Below are positions 7,629-17,306 of a stretch of 64,000 nucleotides of DNA, piece after piece. The translations under genes and the position numbers were made by a program. The DNA comes from Actinomyces sp. HMSC035G02 (GTDB lineage Bacteria; Actinomycetota; Actinomycetes; Actinomycetales; Actinomycetaceae). The notes beneath the pieces are model-generated. The model ran no database searches. It was not told the DNA's origin and saw only the letters and a list, made by a program, of their open reading frames with translations. Each line of letters begins with the position of its first letter. Position 1 is the stretch's first letter. The stretch spans positions 20,135 through 84,134 of the forward strand of contig KV835881.1 of NCBI GenBank assembly GCA_001838165.1. The letters run 5' to 3'.

Positions 7629-9569
7629 TCAGAGGCGCTCAAAACCAGCGTCCCACGCGGCGCGCATGGGGTTCGCGTCGGCGACCAGCTGATCGAAACG
7701 CAGGTCCGCGATGTCGATGACCTCGCCGAGCGCGAAGCGAGCCTCGCGGGCGGGGGAGTGCTCGACACGGCGCCAGCCCGAGGACAGCAGGTGCTTGCGG
7801 TCCACCACGTTGTCCACGCAGATGATCAGCGGGCGACCAAACTTCTCGCGGTAGGCGGCAGCCAGAGCACGCAGCTCCTCGGCCTCCTCGGTGGACACCT
7901 CGCCGACCGACAGGGAGGAGGTATCCGAGCGGGCCTGCTCGTCGCCTGCGCCGTCGAGGATTAGGGAGACGACGTCGGTGTAGGAAGCGATGAGCTCCTC
8001 GGCCTCCTCGGGGCTGGCTGACAGGACGGCATCCTCGAAGGAAGAACGCAGCTCGGAGACGGAGGCGAAGGGACGGGACTCCCAGGCACGCTCGACCGGC
8101 CACGTGTGCGAGGAGAACATCGAGGAGAAGGTCGCGACGAACTGGTCGCGATCCATCGCATTGACGTCGTCCAGGTTGATCTTCTTGCCGTCCACCACGG
8201 CCACGTCCGGCGAGGCCTGGCGTCCGATGTGGAAGAACAGGAGGTTCAGGATGATGGCCGTCAGCGAGCCGATGGTCACGCCGGAGCCGAAGATGATCTG
8301 CAGCCAGGAGGGCATGACACTCACGATGCCGGGCTTCAGGGTCACGAGGAGGGCCAGGCCGATCGACGTGGAGACGATGACGGCGTTGCGGTTGTCGCGC
8401 AGGTCGACCTTCGCCAGGGTCTGGATGCCGACGACTGCGACGTTGGCGAACATCGCCAGGGAGGCGCCACCGATGACAGGCTGCGGGATGGCTGCGACGA
8501 TGGCCGCCGCCTTGGGCAGCAGACCCAGGAAGATCATGAAGACACCCGCCGCGGTGACGACCCAGCGGGACTTCACGCGGGTGAGGCGCACGAGGCCGAC
8601 GTTCTGCGCGAAGCAGGTGTAGGGGAAGGAGTTGAGGACGCCGCCCAGCAGCGTGGACAGGCCGTCGGCGCGCAGGGCGTTAGCGATGTCGCGCGGGGTG
8701 ATGCGCTTGCCCACGACCTCGCCGGTGGCGAAGACGTCGCCCGTGGTCTCCACGGCGGTGACCGCCATGACGATGATCATGGCGAGGAGCGCGGTGAGGG
8801 AGAACTTCGGGATGCCGAAGTAGAAGGGCGTGGTGATACCCAACCAACTGGCCTCTCCGACTCCCGAGAAATCAGTCTTGCCCATCGCAAAGGCAACGGC
8901 TGTCATGATGAGCAGGGCGAGCAGCACGGACAGGGTGCCCATGAAGCCCTTGAAGAGGCGCTGGATGATGACGATGATCGCGATCGTTCCAAAAGCGAAG
9001 CCGAGTGCCTCGAATGTTGCGCTTGCCTTTGCTGCGTCATCGGTGGCCTTATCGGCCCAGGCGACGATGTCACCGGCGGAGACGGACAGGAGCGTCGTGC
9101 CCATGACGGTCAGGAGCGTGCCCGTGACGATCGGCGGGAAGAATCGCAGGAGCTTGGCGAAGAAGGGGGCGGCCAGGAAGACGAGAAGGCCGACGGCGAT
9201 GATGGAGCCGTACATGGTGGCCAGGCCGGTCCTCGGGTCGGCGCCGGGGGGTGTGGCCGCCGCGCCGATCGCAATGAGGGGGGAGACGGCAGTGAAGGTG
9301 ACGCCCTGGATAAGCGGGAGCTTCACGCCGATGAAGCGGCCGATGCCGGCCGACTGGATGATGGTGGCGATGCCGCAGGTAAGCAGGTCTGCGTTGATGA
9401 GGTGGACCAGCGTGTGGTTGTCGAGCCCGAGGCCTGAAGCGATGACGAGCGGGACGACCACGGCGCCCGCGTAAAACGCGAGGACGTGCTGAATGCCCAG
9501 AATGGTGAGTTTCCCAAAGGGTGGGACTTGATCGACGGGGTGGGGAGCGGACGAGGGGCTTGATGCCAT
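7629..9569 (-). CDS. NCS2 purine (xanthine/urate-type) permease fused to an OHCU decarboxylase-like domain
   Basis: A 646-residue protein. Residues 1 to about 455 are a nucleobase:cation symporter-2 transporter with many membrane segments (LGIQHVLAFYAGAVVVPL at the N-terminus, QNVGLVRLTRVKSR and the family-typical GG.LN motif). From about 458 to the end is a domain like 2-oxo-4-hydroxy-4-carboxy-5-ureidoimidazoline decarboxylase (UraD), which completes urate to allantoin: WPVERAWESRPF and AYREKFGRPLIICV are typical. The motif usually reading HPDL, which supplies the catalytic His, appears here as YTDV, while the downstream S-x-x-E is kept, so activity is doubtful. Start ATG at 9569 has AGGAG upstream. 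It lies divergent to the arabinose regulator and has its own terminator. Purine import is well supported; decarboxylation is not. Confidence 0.85.
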   Translation of the reverse strand: MASSPSSAPHPVDQVPPFGKLTILGIQHVLAFYAGAVVVPLVIASGLGLDNHTLVHLINADLLTCGIATIIQSAGIGRFIGVKLPLIQGVTFTAVSPLIAIGAAATPPGADPRTGLATMYGSIIAVGLLVFLAAPFFAKLLRFFPPIVTGTLLTVMGTTLLSVSAGDIVAWADKATDDAAKASATFEALGFAFGTIAIIVIIQRLFKGFMGTLSVLLALLIMTAVAFAMGKTDFSGVGEASWLGITTPFYFGIPKFSLTALLAMIIVMAVTAVETTGDVFATGEVVGKRITPRDIANALRADGLSTLLGGVLNSFPYTCFAQNVGLVRLTRVKSRWVVTAAGVFMIFLGLLPKAAAIVAAIPQPVIGGASLAMFANVAVVGIQTLAKVDLRDNRNAVIVSTSIGLALLVTLKPGIVSVMPSWLQIIFGSGVTIGSLTAIILNLLFFHIGRQASPDVAVVDGKKINLDDVNAMDRDQFVATFSSMFSSHTWPVERAWESRPFASVSELRSSFEDAVLSASPEEAEELIASYTDVVSLILDGAGDEQARSDTSSLSVGEVSTEEAEELRALAAAYREKFGRPLIICVDNVVDRKHLLSSGWRRVEHSPAREARFALGEVIDIADLRFDQLVADANPMRAAWDAGFERL

Positions 9570-9734
9570 CTGTGTCTCCTGGACCTTTATCCAAGTGTTG
9601 AAGGGACCCCTCCATTCTCTGTGATCGACATGGGCGTTTTACGAGTTATTTAAAAAGTGTGGCGAGTTATATGTCACGGGTGCTTGTCGTTTACGATGTG
9701 AAGACGGTGGGACGTATGCGGGAGGGAGGCCGGT

Positions 9735-10748
9735 ATGACGCGCAATGGTCGTCCTCCGTCGATGGCTGACGTGGCCGAATTGGTCGGTGTCTCGCATCAG
9801 ACGGTGTCTCGCGTGGTGAACGGCAAGGGGCGTGTGTCGCCTCGGACGCGTGAGCGCGTGCAGGCCGCGATTGATCAGCTGGGATATCGCCCGAACTCCG
9901 TGGCCCGTGCCCTGGTGACCGCCCGCTCGGGCATTATCGGCGTCGTGACCACGACCTCGGCCCACTTCGGTCCTTCCTCGATGCTGGTGGCCCTGGAGGT
10001 TGCCGCCCGCGAGGCCGGGCTCTTCACGTCGGTCGTGGCCCTCGATCGCTTCGGCCCGGACGACGTGGCCAGCGCCTTCGACCACTTCTCCTCCCTGGCA
10101 GCCGAGGCGATCGTCGTCATCGCGCCGGTGGATTCTCTCGCCGAGGCCGTGGCCTCCCAGGGCGCGTCCGTGCCGGTGGTCGCGGTCTCCGGTGGGCGCG
10201 CGTTCGGTCGCGGGGTGTCCGTCGTTCACGCGGATCAGCGTGGAGGTGCGCGAGCGCTCGCGGAGCACCTTATGACGCTCGGTCATCGCGATATCGCCTG
10301 CGTGGCGGGTCCTCAGGAGTGGTTCGAGGCTCGCGAACGCGTGGCCGGGTGGCGAGAGGCGATGGACCAGGCGGGTCTGCCGATGCGCGAGCCGCTCGTC
10401 GGCTCGTGGGAGGCGCGCTGGGGGTACGTTGCAGGACAGAACCTCGTCGAGGATGGCCTGCCCGAGGCGGTCATGTGTGCGAACGACGAGGTTGCAGTCG
10501 GCCTCCTGTGTGCCTTCGCCGAGGCCGGGGTGAGCGTTCCGGGTGACGTGTCGGTCGCGGGTTTCGACGATGTGCCGATCGCCGCCTACGCGGGGCCGGG
10601 GCTGACGACGGTGCGCCAGGATTTCGCGGATCTTGGGCGCTGTGCGCTTGAGGCCGTCAGTCGCGCGCTCGAAGGGGGAACGGTGGACACATATGTGCGT
10701 CCCACGCGCCTCGTTGTGCGCGGTTCGACGGGAGCGTGCGCTCGTTAG
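9735..10748 (+). CDS. LacI/GalR-family transcriptional regulator, probably of arabinose genes
   Basis: 337 residues. The N-terminal LacI helix-turn-helix (about 8-55: SMADVAELVGVSHQTVSRVV then GYRPNSVARAL) is followed by a periplasmic-binding-protein-like effector domain (about 60-330, with MCANDEVAVGLL and DVSVAGFDDVPIAAY). The start ATG has GGAGG upstream. It sits immediately before araD and araA. LacI-type palindromes containing AACGTT occur between it and araD and before the sugar transporter, so control of arabinose uptake and catabolism is the best inference, with a sugar as likely inducer. It plays the role AraR plays elsewhere but is purely LacI-like, without the GntR-type N-terminus of Bacillus AraR. 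Confidence 0.88.
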   Translation: MTRNGRPPSMADVAELVGVSHQTVSRVVNGKGRVSPRTRERVQAAIDQLGYRPNSVARALVTARSGIIGVVTTTSAHFGPSSMLVALEVAAREAGLFTSVVALDRFGPDDVASAFDHFSSLAAEAIVVIAPVDSLAEAVASQGASVPVVAVSGGRAFGRGVSVVHADQRGGARALAEHLMTLGHRDIACVAGPQEWFEARERVAGWREAMDQAGLPMREPLVGSWEARWGYVAGQNLVEDGLPEAVMCANDEVAVGLLCAFAEAGVSVPGDVSVAGFDDVPIAAYAGPGLTTVRQDFADLGRCALEAVSRALEGGTVDTYVRPTRLVVRGSTGACAR

Positions 10749-10790
10749 AGCTCGGTTATGTCATCGTGCTTGCCGTCGTGCGCGGATGAA

Positions 10791-10803
10791 TGTTAACGTT
10801 AAC
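10791..10803. promoter_or_regulatory. LacI-type operator upstream of araD
   Basis: The palindrome GTTAACGTTAAC, with the central CG step typical of LacI-family operators, lies 35 bp before araD. It shares the AACGTTA core with two sites at 13161-13200. Confidence 0.6.
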
Positions 10804-10837
10804 CCAATCGCTCATCGGTGCTCAGTGAGGAGTATGA

Positions 10838-11551
10838 ATGAACCACCGCAACCCCGACACATGGACCCCCGAGTTCGCGCGCGAGATCGAGCGCGTGCGT
10901 GAATACGTAGCCACCCTGCATGCCGAGCTGCCCCGCTGGGGCCTCGTCGTCTGGACGGCCGGAAATGTTTCCCAGCGCGTGCGTGGCGCGGCAGAGGATG
11001 GCAGCCAGGACCTCCTCGTCATCAAGCCCTCGGGCGTCTCCTACGACGACCTGAGCCCTGAGGCGATGGTCGTGTGCGACCTCGACGGAAACCTCGTGCT
11101 GGGGGAGGGGTCTCCCTCCTCGGACACCGCCGCGCACGCCTACGTCTACCGCCACATGAGCGAGGTAGGTGGCGTCGTGCACACGCACTCGACCTACGCC
11201 ACCGCATGGGCTGCGCGCGGAGAGGAAATTCCCTGCGTCCTGACCATGATGGGCGATGAGTTCGGAGGCTCCGTCCCCGTCGGACCTTTCGCCCTCATTG
11301 GTGATGATTCCATTGGGCGCGGCATTGTCGACACTCTGCGCGAATCGCGCTCGCCGGCGGTCCTCATGCGCAACCACGGCCCCTTCACGATCGGGCGCGA
11401 CGCGCGCGCCGCCGTCAAGGCCGCCGTCATGGTCGAGGAGGTCGCCAAGACCGTGCACGTCGCGCGAGCGGGCGGTCCCCTCGTTCCCATCGAACAGTAT
11501 CACATCGACTCCCTCTACGACCGCTACCAAAACGTCTACGGACAGCACTGA
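10838..11551 (+). CDS. araD: L-ribulose-5-phosphate 4-epimerase
   Basis: 237 residues of the class II aldolase/adducin family. It converts L-ribulose 5-phosphate to D-xylulose 5-phosphate, the last step joining arabinose to the pentose phosphate pathway. Visible signatures are TAGNVSQR near residue 40, [10 protein letters not shown], and metal-binding histidines in [12 protein letters not shown] and RNHGPF. The ATG follows GTGAGGAG. araA starts 19 bp downstream, which makes an operon. No ribulokinase gene accompanies the pair. Confidence 0.92.
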   Translation: MNHRNPDTWTPEFAREIERVREYVATLHAELPRWGLVVWTAGNVSQRVRGAAEDGSQDLLVIKPSGVSYDDLSPEAMVVCDLDGNLVLGEGSPSSDTAAHAYVYRHMSEVGGVVHTHSTYATAWAARGEEIPCVLTMMGDEFGGSVPVGPFALIGDDSIGRGIVDTLRESRSPAVLMRNHGPFTIGRDARAAVKAAVMVEEVAKTVHVARAGGPLVPIEQYHIDSLYDRYQNVYGQH

Positions 11552-11570
11552 CATCAAAGGAGATTTCACC

Positions 11571-13079
11571 GTGACCAGTTTCTACGAGGGCCGCGAGGTC
11601 TGGTTCGTCACCGGCAGCCAGGACCTGTATGGCGAGGAAACCCTGGCGCAGGTTGCGCAGCAGTCCCAAGAGGTCGTTCGCCTGCTCAACGAATCCGACC
11701 TGCTTCCCGCGCCGATCGTGTGGAAGCCCGTCCTGAAGGACTCCGACGCCATCAAGCGTGCGATGCTTGAGGCCAGTTCGGACGACCGTGTCCTTGGCGT
11801 CATCTCCTGGATGCACACGTTCAGCCCCGCGAAGATGTGGATCCGCGGCCTCGAGGTCCTGCGCAAGCCCCTGCTGCACCTGGCAACCCAGGCCAATGTC
11901 GAGATCCCCTGGGACAGCATCGACATGGACTTCATGAACCTGAACCAGGCGGCGCACGGTGACCGCGAATACGCCTACATCCTGACGCGCCTGGGCCTGG
12001 CTCGCGCGACCGTCGTCGGTCATGCCTCGCAGGAGAACACCCGTCGTCGCGTCGCCAACTGGGTGCGCGCGGCCGGCGGCTTCGCGGCGACTAACGAGCT
12101 GCGTGTCGTGCGCTTCGGCGACAACATGCGCAACGTGGCTGTCACGGAGGGCGATAAGACCGAGGCTGAGCGTCGCCTCGGCGTCTCGGTCAACACGTGG
12201 TCGGTCAACGACCTCGTCGCCGTCGTCGACGCCGTGGACGAGGCCGCTATCGACGCCCTCGTGGCCGAATACTGCGAGCGCTACGACGTTGCACCCGAAC
12301 TGGCCCCGGGTGGGGATCGGGCGGAGTCGCTGCGCTACGCCGCCCGCGAGGAGATCGCACTGCGCACCTTCCTCGAGGCGCGCGGGGCGATGGCCTTTAC
12401 GACCAACTTTGAGGACCTCGGTGGGCTCCGTCAGCTCCCCGGCTTGGCCGTGCAGCGCCTGACCGAGGCCGGCTATGGCTTCAGCGCCGAGGGGGACTGG
12501 AAGACCGCGGTCCTCGTGCGCGCCGCGAAGGTGATGGGGGAGGGACTGCCCGGCGGCGCCTCGCTCATGGAGGACTACACCTACAACCTCGTCGAGGGCT
12601 CCGAGATGATTCTGGGTGCCCACATGCTGGAGGTGTGCCCCTCGCTGACGAACGCTCGCCCGCGCATCGAGATTCACCCCCTGGGGATCGGGGACCGTGA
12701 GGATCCCGTGCGCATGGTCTTCGATGCGGCCCCGGGACGCGGCGTCGTCGTCGCCATGTCAGACATGCGCGACCGCTTCCGCCTCACCGCGAACATTGTC
12801 AACGTCATCGAGCCTCCCCAGCCGATGCCCAAGCTCCCGGTCGCCCGAGCGATGTGGATCCCTGAACCCGACTTCTACACCTCCGTCGAGGCGTGGCTGA
12901 CGGCTGGCGGGGCACACCACACGTGCATGTCAACGCAGATCGAGCCTGAGGTGTGGGAGAACTTCGCGGCGCTGGCGCACATGGAGCTCGTCGTTATCGA
13001 CGAGTCGACGACGCGACGCGATTTCGCTTCCGGCGTGCGCTGGAATCAGGCGTACCATCGCCTCGCCGAGGGGCTGTAA
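11571..13079 (+). CDS. araA: L-arabinose isomerase
   Basis: 502 residues, the usual family length. It isomerises L-arabinose to L-ribulose in the cytoplasm with Mn(II). The start is the GTG at 11571 ([21 protein letters not shown]), preceded by AAAGGAG; a longer open frame upstream overlaps araD and is not coding. Recognisable segments are TGSQDLYG at the N-terminus, [23 protein letters not shown] and GGAHHTC, the last two containing the family's active-site histidines. Second gene of the araDA operon. Confidence 0.95.
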   Translation: MTSFYEGREVWFVTGSQDLYGEETLAQVAQQSQEVVRLLNESDLLPAPIVWKPVLKDSDAIKRAMLEASSDDRVLGVISWMHTFSPAKMWIRGLEVLRKPLLHLATQANVEIPWDSIDMDFMNLNQAAHGDREYAYILTRLGLARATVVGHASQENTRRRVANWVRAAGGFAATNELRVVRFGDNMRNVAVTEGDKTEAERRLGVSVNTWSVNDLVAVVDAVDEAAIDALVAEYCERYDVAPELAPGGDRAESLRYAAREEIALRTFLEARGAMAFTTNFEDLGGLRQLPGLAVQRLTEAGYGFSAEGDWKTAVLVRAAKVMGEGLPGGASLMEDYTYNLVEGSEMILGAHMLEVCPSLTNARPRIEIHPLGIGDREDPVRMVFDAAPGRGVVVAMSDMRDRFRLTANIVNVIEPPQPMPKLPVARAMWIPEPDFYTSVEAWLTAGGAHHTCMSTQIEPEVWENFAALAHMELVVIDESTTRRDFASGVRWNQAYHRLAEGL

Positions 13080-13160
13080 AACCCTCTCACATTGGCTGTG
13101 TGGGGTCGTCTGGCCCTACACAGCCTGGGGATTCCTTTGTGTATATGTCCGTTCTTAAAG

Positions 13161-13200
13161 TTGTGAACGTTAACAATTGTTATTGGAACGTTATCAATTG
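13161..13200. promoter_or_regulatory. Tandem LacI-type operators before the monosaccharide transporter
   Basis: Two near-copies end to end, TTGTGAACGTTAACAATTG (13161-13179) and TTGGAACGTTATCAATTG (13183-13200), each centred on AACGTTA. They lie about 120 bp before the transporter start and match the site upstream of araD, implying co-regulation by the LacI-type protein. The surrounding 13080-13317 gap holds nothing else recognised. Confidence 0.6.
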
Positions 13201-13317
13201 GGCAATGCGAGGGTGTTCCCTCTCTCATATGGTACAAGTTGTCAGACCACACGACGGATGTGTGGAGACGTGACACTCATCGACAGTGATGTCGAGGAAA
13301 TTAACAGGAGATATTCC

Positions 13318-14502
13318 ATGAAGACACGTGGTTTCTTTGGAAAGATGGCAACGGTTGCGGCCACTTTTGCTGCCGGTGCCCTTGCGTTGAGCGGATGCGC
13401 GGGCGGCGGTGCCGGTGGCGCTTCCAATTCCGATAGCGGTGCTGCGGCCTCGAACGGCGGCAAAGTCAAGGTTGGCGTCGCGATGCCGACCCAGACCTCG
13501 GAGCGCTGGATCGCCGACGGTAACGCGGTGAAGGAAGGCCTCGAGGCAGCCGGATACGAGGTTGACCTCCAGTTCGCCAACGACGACATCCCCACCCAGA
13601 CCCAGCAGATCGACCAGATGATCACCAACGGTGCCACCATCCTGGTCATCGCCTCCATTGACGGCACGGCCCTCTCCAGCCAGCTGGACACCGCCGGCTC
13701 GAAGAACATTCCGGTCATCGCCTACGACCGCCTCATCCGCGACAACGAGAACGTTGACTTCTACGTCTCCTTCGACAACTTCAAGGTCGGTGTCGCACAG
13801 GGCAACGCTCTGCTGTTCGGCCTGGGCCTGACCGACAAGGACGGCAAGAAGCTCGACAACGCACCCAAGGGCCCGCTCAACATCGAGCTCTTCGCCGGTT
13901 CGCCCGACGACAACAACGCCAAGTTCTTCTTCGATGGCGCCATGAGCGTCCTCAAGCCCTACCTCGACGACGGCACCCTCGTCGTGAAGTCCGGCCAGAC
14001 CAGCTTCGACCAGGTCGCCATCCTGCGCTGGCAGCAGGAAGTCGCCCAGAAGCGCATGGAGGACCTGCTGACCTCGACCTACGGCGGTGGCTCTGAGCCC
14101 CTCGCTGGCGTGCTCTCGCCCTTCGACGGCATCTCCCGCGGCATCATCACCGCCCTCCAGGGCGCCGGCTACGGCCCCACCATCAAGGACGGTCTGCCCG
14201 TCGTGACCGGACAGGACGCCGAGATCGCCTCCGTCAAGATGATCAAAGACGGCATCCAGCAGTCCACGATCTTCAAGGACACACGTACCCTGGCTACCCA
14301 GGCCGTGACGGTCGTCAAGGCGATGGCTGAGGGCAAGGAGCCCGAGGCTAACGACACCGCCACCTACAACAACGGTGTGAAGGTCGTGCCCTCCTACCTG
14401 CTCGAGGTCGAAACCATCTACGCGGACAACCTCAAGGAAAAGCTCATCGACTCCGGTTACTTCACCCAGGCCGACGTTGATGCGGGCGTCGTGAAGAAGT
14501 AA
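13318..14502 (+). CDS. chvE: Monosaccharide ABC transporter substrate-binding lipoprotein (ChvE-like)
   Basis: 394 residues. The start is ATG 13318 behind AGGAG; the open frame further upstream has no signal peptide and crosses the operators. A lipoprotein signal with lipobox LSGC (Cys27) is followed by a Ser/Gly/Ala spacer and a type I periplasmic binding fold (VGVAMPTQTSERWIADG; TNGATILVIASIDG; IPVIAYDRLI). The family captures arabinose, galactose, glucose or xylose for GguA/GguB-type importers. The genomic partners here, araDA and a regulator, favour L-arabinose. A strong hairpin separates it from the ATPase gene, which usually keeps binding-protein levels above those of the membrane parts. 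Confidence 0.9.
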   Translation: MKTRGFFGKMATVAATFAAGALALSGCAGGGAGGASNSDSGAAASNGGKVKVGVAMPTQTSERWIADGNAVKEGLEAAGYEVDLQFANDDIPTQTQQIDQMITNGATILVIASIDGTALSSQLDTAGSKNIPVIAYDRLIRDNENVDFYVSFDNFKVGVAQGNALLFGLGLTDKDGKKLDNAPKGPLNIELFAGSPDDNNAKFFFDGAMSVLKPYLDDGTLVVKSGQTSFDQVAILRWQQEVAQKRMEDLLTSTYGGGSEPLAGVLSPFDGISRGIITALQGAGYGPTIKDGLPVVTGQDAEIASVKMIKDGIQQSTIFKDTRTLATQAVTVVKAMAEGKEPEANDTATYNNGVKVVPSYLLEVETIYADNLKEKLIDSGYFTQADVDAGVVKK

Positions 14503-14510
14503 GCGACGAC

Positions 14511-14538
14511 GGGGTGCGGGGCGAGCGCCCCGCACCCC
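14511..14538 (+). terminator. Intercistronic hairpin between binding protein and ATPase genes
   Basis: A 12-bp stem GGGGTGCGGGGC/GCCCCGCACCCC with a GAGC loop and no T tract, between two co-directional genes of one transporter. Probably an attenuator or RNA-stabilising hairpin. Confidence 0.6.
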
Positions 14539-14565
14539 ACCCCTTCCGATACGAGGAATGCAAAC

Positions 14566-16113
14566 ATGACGCAGAACATTTTGGAAATGCGTGACATCGA
14601 CAAGGGTTTCAATGGCGTGCCCGTCCTCAAGCACGTCAACCTTGATGTCCGCCCCGGCGAAGTCCACGCCCTGTGCGGCGAAAACGGCGCCGGCAAGTCC
14701 ACCCTCATGAAGGTTCTCTCCGGCGTCTACCCCCACGGGCAGTACGACGGCACCATCATCTTCGATGGTAAGGAAGTCCAATTCCGCTCCATCAAGGACT
14801 CCGAGGCGCTCGGCATTGGCATCATTCACCAGGAGCTGGCCCTCGTTCCCTACCTGTCGATCGCGGAAAACATCTTCCTGGGCGCTGACAAGCCCCGCAA
14901 GCTCGGCCTCATTGACTGGCACGAGGTCAATCACCGCGCCGAACAGGTCCTGGCCAAGGTTGGCCTGAAAGAAAACGTGACGACCCAGGTCGGCACACTC
15001 GGCGTGGGCAAGCAGCAGCTCATCGAGATTGGTAAGGCTCTGTCCAAGGACGTGCGCCTGCTGATCCTGGATGAGCCGACCGCCGCGCTTAACGACAACG
15101 ACTCGGCCCAGCTCCTCGACCTCGTACGCAGCCTGCGCGACCAGGGCGTGGCCATCGTCATCATCTCTCACAAGCTTGGAGAGATCGCCGAGATCGCCGA
15201 CCGTACGACGATCCTGCGCGACGGCCAGACCATCGAGACGATTGACATGAAGGACCCTGAGTCCACGCAGGGCAAGATCATCTCGCTCATGGTGGGCCGC
15301 GACCTCACTCAGCGCTACCCCGAGCGCAACGTGGAAATCGGCGAGGAGGTCTTCCGCGTGGAAGACTGGACCGTCTATCACCCGACCCAGGCAGGGCGCG
15401 TCGTGATCTCCGGGGCTTCCTTCAACGTGCGTCATGGCGAGGTCGTCGGCATCGCCGGCCTCATGGGTGCCGGACGTACCGAGCTGGCCATGAGTATCTT
15501 CGGGCGCTCCTTCGGTGCGCGCATTTCAGGCAAGCTCTTCAAGGACGGTAAAGAGATTAAGATCAAGACCGTCTCAGACGCGATCAAGCACGGCATCGCA
15601 TACGCGACCGAGGACCGCAAGCAGTACGGTCTCAACCTCATCGACGACATCCGGCATAACGTGGCCACCGCAGGCCTGTTCAAGCTCACGCGCCGAGGCC
15701 TCGTCGACGGGCACAAGGAACTGGCGGTCGCCGCCGACTACAAGGAACGGATGAACATCCGCTCCAACTCGGTCCTCCAAAACACCGGCTCGCTGTCGGG
15801 CGGCAACCAGCAGAAGGTCGTTCTGTCCAAGTGGCTCTACACGGACGCAGACGTCCTCATCCTCGACGAACCTACGCGCGGCATCGACGTCGGCGCCAAG
15901 TTCGAGATCTACACACTCATCAACAAGATGGTCGAAGAAGGCAAGGCCGTCATCGTCATCTCCTCCGAGCTCGAGGAAGTCCTCGGCGTCTCGGATCGCA
16001 TCTACACCCTGGCGTACGGCCGCATCACCGGCGAGGTCAAGGCCGAAGACGCCACCCAGGAAAACCTCATGGAACTCATGACTATCGAACCCGCAAGGGA
16101 GGACCAGAAATGA
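14566..16113 (+). CDS. gguA: Monosaccharide ABC transporter ATP-binding protein (GguA-like)
   Basis: 515 residues with two ABC ATPase domains in tandem, as usual for this sugar class. Domain 1 (about 5-245) has Walker A GENGAGKST, signature LGVGKQQ and Walker B LLILDEPTAAL. Domain 2 (about 265-510) has the degenerate Walker A GLMGAGRTE, signature LSGGNQQK and LILDEPTRGIDV. The segment ERNVEIGEEVFRVEDWTVYH is characteristic of the multiple-monosaccharide subfamily. It powers import together with the adjacent binding protein and permease. Its stop overlaps the permease start by 4 bp. Confidence 0.92.
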   Translation: MTQNILEMRDIDKGFNGVPVLKHVNLDVRPGEVHALCGENGAGKSTLMKVLSGVYPHGQYDGTIIFDGKEVQFRSIKDSEALGIGIIHQELALVPYLSIAENIFLGADKPRKLGLIDWHEVNHRAEQVLAKVGLKENVTTQVGTLGVGKQQLIEIGKALSKDVRLLILDEPTAALNDNDSAQLLDLVRSLRDQGVAIVIISHKLGEIAEIADRTTILRDGQTIETIDMKDPESTQGKIISLMVGRDLTQRYPERNVEIGEEVFRVEDWTVYHPTQAGRVVISGASFNVRHGEVVGIAGLMGAGRTELAMSIFGRSFGARISGKLFKDGKEIKIKTVSDAIKHGIAYATEDRKQYGLNLIDDIRHNVATAGLFKLTRRGLVDGHKELAVAADYKERMNIRSNSVLQNTGSLSGGNQQKVVLSKWLYTDADVLILDEPTRGIDVGAKFEIYTLINKMVEEGKAVIVISSELEEVLGVSDRIYTLAYGRITGEVKAEDATQENLMELMTIEPAREDQK

Positions 16114-17285
16114 CCGCCGAAATCAGCCTGGTTGACACGCTGAAGGCCAACCTGCGTCAGGGCGGCATCTTCATCGCGTTCATCGCCATCGTCGTCCTCT
16201 TCTGGGCGTTCAACCCCGACACCTTCCTCTCGTCGGGCAACCTGACGAACATCGTTCTGCAGTACTCCTACATCCTGATCCTCGCGATCGGCATGCTCTT
16301 CGTCATCGTCCTGGCCCAGATCGACCTCTCCGTCGGCTCGGTCGTGGCCGTGACCGGCGCCCTCAGTGGCGTTCTCGTCATCAAGCAGGGCTACCCCTGG
16401 TGGGTGGGCGTCGTCGCCGCCCTCGTCATGGGTATCCTGATCGGTGCATTCCAGGGTTTCTGGGTCGCCTACGTGGGCATCCCCGGCTTCATCGTCACGC
16501 TGGCCGGCATGCTCCTGTTCCGCGGCCTGACCTACCAGGTTCTCGACAACGTCTCGCTCTCGCCCTTCCCCAAGGGCTACTACAACATCGCCAACGGCTT
16601 CCTCAACGGTCTCCTGGGCGGTAATGGCTTCGACGTCTTCACCCTGGTGATCTTCGGCATCGGTGTGGCAGGATTCGCCTACCAGCAGGTGCGCACCCGC
16701 CGTGCACGCATCTCCTACAACCAGGCGGTTGAGGCGATGTGGCTGTTCGTCGCGAAGATCGTGCTCACCGCCGTCGTCGTCATGTGGTTCGCCTACAAGC
16801 TCTCCACCGAGCGCGGCCTGCCCATCGTGCTGATCCTCCTGGCTATCCTCGTGCTCGTCTTCGGAACCCTTGCCTCCTCGACGATGTTCGGCCGCGACGT
16901 GTATGCGATCGGTGGCAACAAGTCCGCCGCCGCGCTGTCCGGCATCAACGTCAAGAAGGTCACCTTCTGGTGCTACGTCAACATGGGCTTCCTTGCGGGT
17001 GTTGCGGGCGTTGTCTACTCGGCTCGTATGAACGGCGCGCAGCCCTCTGCCGGCAACATGTTCGAGCTCGACGCCATCGCCGCCTGCTTCATCGGTGGTG
17101 CGTCGACGACCGGTGGTATCGGACGCCTGTCCGGCGCCCTCATCGGTGGCCTCATCATGGCTGTCATGTCTAACGGCATGCAGCTCATGGGTGCCTCGAC
17201 CTCCACCCAGCAGATCGTCAAGGGAGCCGTCCTGCTCCTGGCCGTCGCCTTCGACGTCTGGAACAAGCAGCGCGCCTCCGCCTGA
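16110..17285 (+). CDS. gguB: Monosaccharide ABC transporter permease (GguB-like)
   Basis: 391 residues of the BPD_transp_2 (ribose/xylose permease) family with about ten membrane segments. The start is ATG 16110, overlapping the ATPase stop in ATGA and preceded by GGGAGG. Markers are DLSVGSVVAVTGALSGVLV and FGRDVYAIGGNKSAAALSGINVKKV, both typical of this family. It forms the membrane channel of the ChvE/GguAB importer and ends the operon before a strong hairpin. Confidence 0.92.
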   Translation: MTAEISLVDTLKANLRQGGIFIAFIAIVVLFWAFNPDTFLSSGNLTNIVLQYSYILILAIGMLFVIVLAQIDLSVGSVVAVTGALSGVLVIKQGYPWWVGVVAALVMGILIGAFQGFWVAYVGIPGFIVTLAGMLLFRGLTYQVLDNVSLSPFPKGYYNIANGFLNGLLGGNGFDVFTLVIFGIGVAGFAYQQVRTRRARISYNQAVEAMWLFVAKIVLTAVVVMWFAYKLSTERGLPIVLILLAILVLVFGTLASSTMFGRDVYAIGGNKSAAALSGINVKKVTFWCYVNMGFLAGVAGVVYSARMNGAQPSAGNMFELDAIAACFIGGASTTGGIGRLSGALIGGLIMAVMSNGMQLMGASTSTQQIVKGAVLLLAVAFDVWNKQRASA

Positions 17286-17306
17286 GGTATCGCGAAGCTT
17301 CTCATC

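Noticed and set aside
11256..11570. Upstream extension of the araA open frame into araD
   Set aside because: AraA homology starts at GTG 11571, which has AAAGGAG upstream; the extension is araD in another frame.
13225..15435. 736-aa minus-strand open frame across the sugar-binding and ATPase genes
   Set aside because: It spans two well-supported genes and their intergenic hairpin; composition is that of an antisense frame.
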